DNA of 24,924 nucleotides. Origin: an uncultured Porphyromonadaceae bacterium (GTDB lineage Bacteria > Bacteroidota > Bacteroidia > Bacteroidales > Muribaculaceae). Numbering within the stretch: position 1 is the stretch's first letter; every line of letters begins with the position of its first letter. Made by a program: the position numbers and the translations under genes. A model generated the notes under the pieces. That model was given only the letters and a program-made list of their open reading frames with translations. It was not told the DNA's origin and ran no database searches. Shown in pieces: positions 8,093-14,141 of the stretch. The stretch spans positions 1-24,924 of the forward strand of contig CAMWQF010000007.1 of NCBI GenBank assembly GCA_947176285.1. Direction: 5' to 3'.

Positions 8093-8124
8093 TTTGTATA
8101 ATTAATGAATTTTGACTAATTTTG
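8093..8124 (+). promoter_or_regulatory. Bacteroidales-type promoter of the sugar-kinase gene and downstream run
   Basis: TTTG (8093-8096), a 20-base spacer and TAATTTTG (8117-8124) fit the Bacteroidetes primary-sigma consensus exactly. The box ends 27 bases before the ATG at 8152, leaving a leader of about 20 bases. It overlaps the TTG at 8122 that would otherwise extend the frame, which supports the downstream start. Confidence 0.75.
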
Positions 8125-8151
8125 TGGGTGAATATACATATAAGGGAAAGA

Positions 8152-9027
8152 ATGAAAATACTAATAGCCGATGCAGGAGCATCCAAGACCGATTGGGTGA
8201 AACTGATCATAAATAATTCTTCAGAACTGCAAGAGGAACATTACACCGGAATCGGTGTAAGTCCGTTGCATCATGATTCAGATATGATCGAGGAGGAATT
8301 GCGCCTTGTCAGAGTGGCTCTCGGCGACTCTTTTGATAAAATTAGGTTTTTCGGAACAGGAATTGGGAATCCGATTATTGCCAACAGAATGGAGACTCTT
8401 CTTTCTGAGATGTTTACTTGTAGAGACATTAAAGCAGAGGGGGACATGTCGGGAGCAGCAAGTGCAGTTTTGGGCAAACAGCCCGGGATAGCATGTATAA
8501 TGGGAACAGGAAGCAATTCCTGTCATTATAATGGCACAACAATCGACAGAAAATCTGTTTCTTTAGGTTATCTATTAGATGATCAAGGTGGAGGCGTGGC
8601 ATTTTGCCGACGTCTTTTGAGCGATGTGTATAAGAATCTTGCTCCGGAAGAGATCATAAATAAGTTTCAAGACAAGTATAATCTTTCAGTTGGAGAAGTT
8701 GTAGATCACCTATACAGACAGCCATCTCCCAACCGCTGGATAGCAAGTTTCATGCCATTTATAACGGAAAATATAACACATCCATATATAAACTCCTTGA
8801 TAGAATCTCAGTTAGTGGAATTCTTCGATAGGGAATTTTCTTCTTATTCTGATAAAGAACTGCAAGAAGAAGGTATAGGATTTGTGGGTTCTGTAGCAGA
8901 TGAACTTTCGGATGCCTTAACTAAAGAATTGCAGAAAAGAAATTGGAAATTGCGAACTATCGTCAGGAAACCGCTTCCCGGCATAGTCGGACAATTCAAA
9001 AAATTCCATATTCAGTCAGAAAATTGA
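8152..9027 (+). CDS. BadF/BadG/BcrA/BcrD ATPase family protein, N-acetylglucosamine kinase-like
   Basis: The 291-residue cytoplasmic protein has the actin/hexokinase ASKHA fold. The phosphate 1 loop is IADAGASKTDW (5-15), with FFGTGIGN following. The phosphate 2 loop is IMGTGSNSCHYN, and a GSVADELSDAL adenosine-type motif lies near residue 240. This is the Bacteroidetes group usually annotated as N-acetylglucosamine kinase, which phosphorylates amino sugars with ATP. The frame opens at a TTG at 8122, but that lies inside the -7 box and adds ten residues before the conserved first strand, so the ATG at 8152 is preferred. It heads the long plus-strand run and is divergent from the glycan operon. 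Whether it acts on GlcNAc or another sugar cannot be decided here. Confidence 0.88.
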   Translation: MKILIADAGASKTDWVKLIINNSSELQEEHYTGIGVSPLHHDSDMIEEELRLVRVALGDSFDKIRFFGTGIGNPIIANRMETLLSEMFTCRDIKAEGDMSGAASAVLGKQPGIACIMGTGSNSCHYNGTTIDRKSVSLGYLLDDQGGGVAFCRRLLSDVYKNLAPEEIINKFQDKYNLSVGEVVDHLYRQPSPNRWIASFMPFITENITHPYINSLIESQLVEFFDREFSSYSDKELQEEGIGFVGSVADELSDALTKELQKRNWKLRTIVRKPLPGIVGQFKKFHIQSEN

Positions 9028-9060
9028 TGTTGGAGTCAAGTATAATGGTTTAATTTATTT

Positions 9061-9999
9061 ATGATTGAAATGAATATCAGGATATTTTTTTTATCAATGT
9101 TGCTTTTTGGTGCGGTCACAAATGTATCTGCCCAAGAGGTTAATGACTCTACAGATTTGATAGATACCGGCGTGACATATGTCGAGCCTCTCTTTGAATA
9201 CCCTACTGCACCGGAAAATTTGGAAACATTCACAGACAAATGCGATTGGCTTGCAGAAAATTTCTGGAACAAACTGAATGTGAAAAACCAAGAAGCTGTA
9301 GATCAAGCTAAACTAAATCATGCATTTTATGTGTATGCCACCACAATTCAGTATGCCACAAAAGATAAAGTGACAGCTGCAGTAGATAAACTTATGAAAA
9401 GCATTCAGAAAAATCCAATGCTGCTTTATCAGATGACAAAAGCAGCAGAAGAGACGATTTATGGTCCAAGATCAGAATTTTGGATTGATGAACTGTATGC
9501 AAGGATTTTAAGTGCTACACTAGCTAATAAGAAATTCCCAAAAAGCAAGCGAGCAAGATATGAACTACAACTAAAGCAACTTGAACACTCTTTGATTGGG
9601 GTAGCACCAAATAGATTTGAATTCACGAGAAATAATGGAGAGGCTGCAAGATATTTCCCCATGTCGACACCAACAATCTTGATATTCGGGGATCCTGAGT
9701 GCGATGATTGTAGGATGGCAAAGCTTCGGATGCAGTCAAATGTTGCATTCAATAAAGCTGTGACTGACGGAAAAATCAATGTTCTTTTCATAATTCCGGA
9801 TCCGGAAGACGGGTGGGAGAAGAAGACAGTCGATTTTCCTAAGAACTGGACTGTAGGAGGCACGGAAACAGTAAGTGACTTATATGATATCAGAGACATT
9901 CCGGAGATCTATCTTATAGGAGCAGATGGAAAGATAATCGCTAAGCATCTCTCGGCAAAGCAAGCCATGGAAAAAGCCATGGAGTTGCTTAAAGATTAA
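9061..9999 (+). CDS. Exported DUF5106 / thioredoxin-like protein
   Basis: The 312-residue protein has a signal peptide (about 1-24, ending NVSAQ). A helical N-terminal half (about 45-185) matches the Bacteroidetes DUF5106 type. A thioredoxin-like domain follows, with the active-site motif C214-D-D-C217 after a hydrophobic strand (PTILIFGDPE). The cis-Pro region IRDIPEIYLIGADGKII is conserved as in TlpA and alkyl-hydroperoxide-like folds. It is predicted to be a periplasmic thiol-disulfide oxidoreductase. A second ATG three codons in (9070) is an equally possible start. It follows the kinase gene by 33 bases and precedes DoxX by 27, so it is likely co-transcribed. Its substrates are unknown. 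Confidence 0.8.
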   Translation: MIEMNIRIFFLSMLLFGAVTNVSAQEVNDSTDLIDTGVTYVEPLFEYPTAPENLETFTDKCDWLAENFWNKLNVKNQEAVDQAKLNHAFYVYATTIQYATKDKVTAAVDKLMKSIQKNPMLLYQMTKAAEETIYGPRSEFWIDELYARILSATLANKKFPKSKRARYELQLKQLEHSLIGVAPNRFEFTRNNGEAARYFPMSTPTILIFGDPECDDCRMAKLRMQSNVAFNKAVTDGKINVLFIIPDPEDGWEKKTVDFPKNWTVGGTETVSDLYDIRDIPEIYLIGADGKIIAKHLSAKQAMEKAMELLKD

Positions 10000-10013
10000 A
10001 TATAATATATTTG
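9985..10013 (+). promoter_or_regulatory. Possible internal promoter before doxX-like gene
   Basis: TATATTTG (10006-10013) matches TAnnTTTG. A TTG (9985-9987) lies 18 bases upstream, one or two short of the usual spacing. The ATG of the DoxX gene is 13 bases further on. Both the short spacer and the AT-rich setting make a chance match possible. Confidence 0.35.
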
Positions 10014-10026
10014 ACCAATAAGAACC

Positions 10027-10536
10027 ATGAATACGCATAAAGTGCTTGATCTTCCACGAAAGATCTATGTGACTACTACCGGCTACAGCTATACACATTT
10101 AGGGCGTCTGTTTTTGCGTCTTTTTGTAGGGATTATGCTCCTGCAATTCGGCATCCGCCAACTTAATGACGTAGAGATGCTATATAATTCTTTTCCTTCA
10201 GTGTTAGGACTTGGGTCGGAAGCATCATTATGGTTGATGATATGTATAGAAATAGGATGCAGTCTGTTTATTATGGCAGGATTTATCACAAGAGTGATGA
10301 TCATTCCACCCTTCATAGCCATGACTGTGGCAGAATATTATTTGCTTCATGATGTGTCTTCCTCTGCCTCTTATATGCTGAGTTGGGAACAGCCGGGATA
10401 TCTGCCTATAATGTTTTTAGGAATATATTTCTTCCTTATTCTCGTAGGACCCGGCAAAATATCAGTGGATTATTTCTTGTCGCTTCATCTTCTGCATTCT
10501 TCAGATGTCAGCGAAGATGAGTTGGAAGAAGTGTGA
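10027..10536 (+). CDS. DoxX family membrane protein
   Basis: The 169-residue inner-membrane protein has about four hydrophobic segments: LGRLFLRLFVGIMLLQFG (26-43), LWLMICIEIGCSLFIMAGF (68-86), VMIIPPFIAMTVAEYYLL (89-106) and LPIMFLGIYFFLILVG (125-140). The first segment with the R-L-F-G-x-x-x-x-x-F-G pattern is typical of DoxX/DoxD-like proteins. Some relatives are subunits of thiosulfate:quinone oxidoreductase, and mycobacterial DoxX sits in a membrane redox complex with SodA and a thiosulfate sulfurtransferase. The gene is 27 bases after an exported thioredoxin-like gene and 33 bases before mnmA, a sulfur-transfer enzyme. Its biochemical role here is not established. Confidence 0.82.
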   Translation: MNTHKVLDLPRKIYVTTTGYSYTHLGRLFLRLFVGIMLLQFGIRQLNDVEMLYNSFPSVLGLGSEASLWLMICIEIGCSLFIMAGFITRVMIIPPFIAMTVAEYYLLHDVSSSASYMLSWEQPGYLPIMFLGIYFFLILVGPGKISVDYFLSLHLLHSSDVSEDELEEV

Positions 10537-10569
10537 AAAAGTATTATTCAACAATAAAAGAAAAAGGAT

Positions 10570-11679
10570 TTGAAAATCGCGGTTTTGATATCCGGTGGAG
10601 TAGATAGTGCTGTGACAGTTGACCGACTTTACAGACAGGGTCATGACTTGCACTTATTCTACATCCGCATTGGTATGGATAATGGAGAAGGGCAGTGCAC
10701 AGCGGAGGAAGATATCGAGATGTGTACTCTTATAGCAAAAAAATATAATTTGCCATTTAAGGTTGTTTCCCTTCATGAAGAATATTGGGAATATGTGATG
10801 CAATATGCACTTAAAACAGTCAAGTCCGGACTTACTCCACATCCTGACATAATGTGTAATAAAATCATTAAGTTCGGATTCTTTGAAGAAAGATGGGGTA
10901 AGGATTTTGAAAAGACTGCTACAGGTCACTATGCAAAAGTAATAGAAGAAGATGGGAAATATTGGCTTGCTACAACTCCAGATGCGGTGAAGGACCAGAC
11001 CGATTTCCTTGCACAAATAAGTTATGACCAACTTAGCCACATCATATTCCCGCTTGGTGACTTGACAAAGGAAGAAGTAAGAGAAGCTGCTATAGCGGCT
11101 AATCTTCCAAATGCCACACGTAAAGACAGCCAGGGAATATGTTTTCTTGGTAAAATTGATTACAGTGATTTCCTTGAACGTCAACTCGGCACTAAAACAG
11201 GCCCCGTAATTGAGATAGAAACCGGTAAGAAAATCGGAGAACATAAAGGATATTGGTTTTACACCATCGGACAAAGAAAAGGTCTTGGTTTAGGAGGCGG
11301 TCCATGGTTTGTGGTCAGAAAAAATATTCGCGATAATGTCATATATGTCAGCCATGGCTATGATACCAAGTTGCAATATGGCAAGACGATTGAAATGGAT
11401 GAAATTGATTGGATTACTGTCAACCCATTTGAATATGACAAATTTGAGAAAGATTCTGAGGACAAATTAAAAGTTTCGTTTAAGAATCGCCATACTCCGG
11501 AATTCCTTAATGGCACTTTAAGGAGAGATGGAGATAATGGATATGTGCTTGATTCTGAAAAAGATGTGCAAGGAATAGCACCGGGACAATATTGCATCAT
11601 ATATACTCCGGACCGCAAGATATGCCTTGGATCGGGAATGATAGTGGTAGAAAATAAAAAGAAAAAACATGGAAAATGA
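10570..11679 (+). CDS. mnmA: tRNA-specific 2-thiouridylase MnmA
   Basis: MnmA adenylates U34 of Lys, Glu and Gln tRNAs and replaces O2 with sulfur. The 369-residue protein has the PP-loop SGGVDS (8-13), the first catalytic cysteine C96 (PDIMCNKIIKFG) and the second, C191 (SQGICFLG), which form the persulfide/disulfide pair. The GYWFYTIGQRKGLGLGG segment (about 229-245) and the C-terminal beta barrel are also as expected. The start codon is TTG at 10570: an in-frame stop lies at 10555 and the first in-frame ATG falls at residue 36, beyond the PP-loop. The purine-rich AAAAAGGA directly before the TTG is too close to be a normal Shine-Dalgarno. The stop overlaps the start of the next gene by 11 bases. 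Confidence 0.94.
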   Translation: MKIAVLISGGVDSAVTVDRLYRQGHDLHLFYIRIGMDNGEGQCTAEEDIEMCTLIAKKYNLPFKVVSLHEEYWEYVMQYALKTVKSGLTPHPDIMCNKIIKFGFFEERWGKDFEKTATGHYAKVIEEDGKYWLATTPDAVKDQTDFLAQISYDQLSHIIFPLGDLTKEEVREAAIAANLPNATRKDSQGICFLGKIDYSDFLERQLGTKTGPVIEIETGKKIGEHKGYWFYTIGQRKGLGLGGGPWFVVRKNIRDNVIYVSHGYDTKLQYGKTIEMDEIDWITVNPFEYDKFEKDSEDKLKVSFKNRHTPEFLNGTLRRDGDNGYVLDSEKDVQGIAPGQYCIIYTPDRKICLGSGMIVVENKKKKHGK

Positions 11680-12307
11680 ATTAGTCAGGCTTAATATAGT
11701 CGGCATCACATATAATCAGATAGAAAACGGAATGTATGCTATGGTGCTTGAAGACGAAGATGGCAGACTTCGACTTCCAATAATCATCGGCTACAACGAA
11801 GCGCAGTCGATAGAGTGTCTGCTTCAGAAAATAAAGACACCTCGTCCACTGACACATGAATTTACTACTGAAATACTTGATTCTTTTAATATCGTGATAG
11901 AATCAGTAATCATTAAGCAACTTGACAATGGAATTTTTACTGGAGATGTGACTTTATGCAAAGGCAGCGACCGGCATGTGCTTGACGCGAGATCAAGCGA
12001 TGCGATAGCACTTGCCATGCGGACAAATGCTCCAATCTATACAGCAAAGTCACTTCTTGAGAAATGTGGAGTGGAGAAAGACTCAATGAGCACAAGAAAT
12101 CCTAATGTATCTTCAAGGCACTCAATCCCTGCTCAGCAAGCCATAGAGCGAGTGAAAAGACCCGAAGTCAATAAATATGATGACACCTCCGAGATCGAGC
12201 TGCTTACCATGATGGAACAAGCTGTCAAGGAAGAAGATTATGAAAAAGCTGCCGAGATAAAATTGGAAATAGAAAAAAGGCGAGGAGCCTTGGAATCAAA
12301 TGCCTAA
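11669..12307 (+). CDS. Bifunctional nuclease (DUF151) family protein with C-terminal UVR motif
   Basis: The 212-residue protein has an N-terminal DUF151/BFN domain (about 1-140) with signatures LPIIIGYNEAQSIECLL and the DARSSDAIALAMR segment (about 104-116), typical of this family. A UvrB/UvrC-like UVR helical hairpin sits at the C-terminus (about 170-208, EQAVKEEDYEKAAEIK). Family members from plants and bacteria have been reported with RNase and DNase activity, but the bacterial role is unclear. The start overlaps mnmA by 11 bases and the stop is three bases before argR, so translation is probably coupled in an operon. Confidence 0.9.
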   Translation: MENELVRLNIVGITYNQIENGMYAMVLEDEDGRLRLPIIIGYNEAQSIECLLQKIKTPRPLTHEFTTEILDSFNIVIESVIIKQLDNGIFTGDVTLCKGSDRHVLDARSSDAIALAMRTNAPIYTAKSLLEKCGVEKDSMSTRNPNVSSRHSIPAQQAIERVKRPEVNKYDDTSEIELLTMMEQAVKEEDYEKAAEIKLEIEKRRGALESNA

Positions 12308-12310
12308 AAT

Positions 12311-12790
12311 ATGAGCAAGAAAAACGACAGAATTGAGGCTCTTGTTGAAATCATAAAGAACAATAATGTTGGGAGTCAGGAAGAATTGCTTGGAATGCTC
12401 GCTGACAAAGGAATCTATGTGACTCAAGCCACTCTTTCAAGAGATTTGAAGATGCTTAAGACCACGAAGGTTCCACTTGAGCATGGAGAGTATGCCTATA
12501 TGCTTCCGGATGCGCGTACCGCAAGAATCACGTCCGGAACAGGAAGGCAAAAGCTAGATTTGTCGCGACGCGGAGAAAATGGCTTGATATCTCTTGAGTT
12601 TTCCGGCAATATCGGAGTGATGCTGACAAGAAACGGTTATGCTTCCGGTATAGCATACGATATAGACATGCTGAATGCTCCGGAGATAGCCGGCACAATA
12701 GCAGGAGCCAATACAGTTTTTATAGTTTTAAGAGAGGGAATTTCTCATGATAAAGCCACGGAAGTGCTCTCTACAATACTTCCATTATAA
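12311..12790 (+). CDS. argR: ArgR family transcriptional regulator lacking the arginine-binding Asp pair
   Basis: ArgR is a hexameric repressor/activator of arginine metabolism that binds DNA when loaded with arginine. The 159-residue protein has the N-terminal winged helix (about 1-70) with SQEELLGMLADKG and the recognition motif QATLSRDLK (39-47) intact. The C-terminal oligomerisation domain is present (GLISLEFSGNIGVMLT, GYASGIAYDID). The arginine-binding motif, normally GTIAGDD, reads GTIAGAN (128-134): both aspartates are replaced, by A133 (gcc) and N134 (aat). In E. coli ArgR this Asp pair contacts arginine. I infer altered or lost arginine sensing while DNA binding may persist. The gene lies three bases after the BFN gene and 23 before the ArgC-like gene. 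Family membership is secure; the regulon is unknown. Confidence 0.9.
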   Translation: MSKKNDRIEALVEIIKNNNVGSQEELLGMLADKGIYVTQATLSRDLKMLKTTKVPLEHGEYAYMLPDARTARITSGTGRQKLDLSRRGENGLISLEFSGNIGVMLTRNGYASGIAYDIDMLNAPEIAGTIAGANTVFIVLREGISHDKATEVLSTILPL

Positions 12791-12813
12791 CCATATCAAT
12801 ATTCTTTTAGACG

Positions 12814-13734
12814 ATGATAAGAGTTGGAATAGCGGGAGCTGACACTGCAATGGCCGGTGAATTAATAAGAATCTTAATAAATCATCCGGATGTTGAAATT
12901 ACCAGTGCCTTTGCACCTGGTAAAGTGGGACGTAAAGTAGCGTCTGTGCATCATGGTCTTGCAGGAGAATGTGACCTTGAGTTTTCACCAGATATCAATC
13001 CTCAGAAACTTGACGTAATATTCATTGATGCTCATTCAGATGTGGCAGACAGATTTCGAATGAACACCGACCGTTGGCCGGAGTTGAGAATAATAGACAT
13101 GTCACATTGCCCGTCGCTTGATTTCGAAGCCCTTGAGATGGCTTATGGATTGCCGGAAATCAACCGCAAAGAATTAGTGAGAGGATGCAAAAGGGCGGTT
13201 GTGCCGAGATCAGTGGCTGCCGCTGCGATTATTGGTCTTTATCCTCTCGCTAGGCATCTTCTTTTAAAAGGGGATATAACAGTTGGCTATGCTTGTCCCC
13301 CCGATATAGACACTGAGGAAAAGACCGGAATGGTACGTCAGGAAATTCTACACGTGCTGAGAAAAACGCAAAATTCCTTTAATGGAGATATCATAATGCG
13401 TCATCTTGATGAAGAAGTGACTAATCGCGGACTCAAGGTCAATATTGAAGTGCCATGCTCGTTAGAAATTAATGAGATATTTAAGATTTTCGATCATTGT
13501 TACGATGATCATAATTTCACATTTATGTTGGCAAGCACAGTACCCGGATATGAAGTGGAAGGGACTCAAAAGACACTTGTATCCCTTCAGAGACATACAG
13601 ACGATAAACTGACTATAACAGTAGTAGCAGATAGCCGTATGCGTGGAGGTGCAGGGGATGCGGTGCACATAATGAATCTTTTATTCGGTCTGCATGAGCG
13701 TACCGGGCTTTATCTAAAGGCGCATAAATTTTGA
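12814..13734 (+). CDS. ArgC-like protein lacking catalytic Cys and His
   Basis: The 306-residue protein aligns by eye along its length with N-acetyl-gamma-glutamyl-phosphate reductase (ArgC), the NADPH-dependent third step of arginine synthesis. Matching parts are VGIAG...AGELIRILINHPDVEI (4-29), SVHHGLAGECDL, the YGLPEINR motif (111-118), and the C-terminal RGGAGDAVHIMNLLFGL...TGLYLKAHKF (277-306). The active site is gone. The NPGC motif reads VPRS (130-133), with S133 encoded by tca at 13210-13212. The catalytic His of HxPEI is replaced (VRQEI, 174-178), and the NADPH glycine loop reads GADTAMAG. The length is slightly below the usual 320-345. A true ArgC reaction is therefore unlikely. The rest of the frame is intact, with no stops, so I treat it as a gene, not a pseudogene. 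It follows argR by 23 bases. Confidence 0.82.
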   Translation: MIRVGIAGADTAMAGELIRILINHPDVEITSAFAPGKVGRKVASVHHGLAGECDLEFSPDINPQKLDVIFIDAHSDVADRFRMNTDRWPELRIIDMSHCPSLDFEALEMAYGLPEINRKELVRGCKRAVVPRSVAAAAIIGLYPLARHLLLKGDITVGYACPPDIDTEEKTGMVRQEILHVLRKTQNSFNGDIIMRHLDEEVTNRGLKVNIEVPCSLEINEIFKIFDHCYDDHNFTFMLASTVPGYEVEGTQKTLVSLQRHTDDKLTITVVADSRMRGGAGDAVHIMNLLFGLHERTGLYLKAHKF

Positions 13735-13772
13735 GTTGCGTGTCTTGCAATTCTAATATTAAGATAGAGGAT

Positions 13773-14093
13773 ATGAGCGTAAATAAAGTAATATTGATTG
13801 GAAATGTTGGAGGAGATCCTGATGTGAGGTTTCCGGAACCGGATTTCCCTGTGGCTTATTTTTCCCTTGCTACTAATGAACTCAGAGGCAACTCGGAGGT
13901 CACAGAATGGCATAATATAGTGATGACAGGAGAAAATGCCCGTTATGCAGAGCGATATATTAGGAAGGGAATGAAGCTATATATAGAAGGGTCATTGCGA
14001 ACTCGACAATACACAGACAAATATAATATAGCTCGAAAGCGAACCGAGATCTATGCCATTGTATTTGAGATTCTAGGACGCCCACAGGCATAA
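13773..14093 (+). CDS. Short single-stranded DNA-binding protein (SSB-like OB fold)
   Basis: The 106-residue protein carries an SSB-type OB fold. It begins MSVNKVILIGNVGGDPDVR and continues with FSLATNE, the EWHNIVMTGENARYAERYIRKGMKLYIEGSLRTRQY region and a final strand. Only about ten residues follow the fold, so the glycine-rich linker and the acidic DDDIPF-like tail that recruits repair and replication partners are missing. It probably binds single-stranded DNA as an accessory SSB. The frame opens further upstream at a TTG (13731) that overlaps the ArgC-like stop, but that extension is unlike SSB. The ATG at 13773 starts exactly at the conserved first strand. It lies between the ArgC-like gene and speA. 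Confidence 0.88.
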   Translation: MSVNKVILIGNVGGDPDVRFPEPDFPVAYFSLATNELRGNSEVTEWHNIVMTGENARYAERYIRKGMKLYIEGSLRTRQYTDKYNIARKRTEIYAIVFEILGRPQA

Positions 14094-14141
14094 ATATAGA
14101 GAAAATAACCAAGTATAAACCACAACTATCAAATAAATAAG

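Noticed and set aside
8122..8151. Upstream TTG start for the sugar kinase
   Set aside because: The codon overlaps the -7 box TAATTTTG, so it would lie upstream of the transcription start.
10654..11274. 206-codon minus-strand open frame opposite mnmA
   Set aside because: Entirely antisense to mnmA, rich in Phe, Cys and Ser as expected from the reverse frame of a charged protein; no promoter or signature.
12814..13734. ArgC-like gene as a plain pseudogene
   Set aside because: There are no internal stops or frameshifts, the C-terminal family motifs are well kept and spacing to neighbours is operon-like. Recent decay cannot be fully excluded without comparative data.
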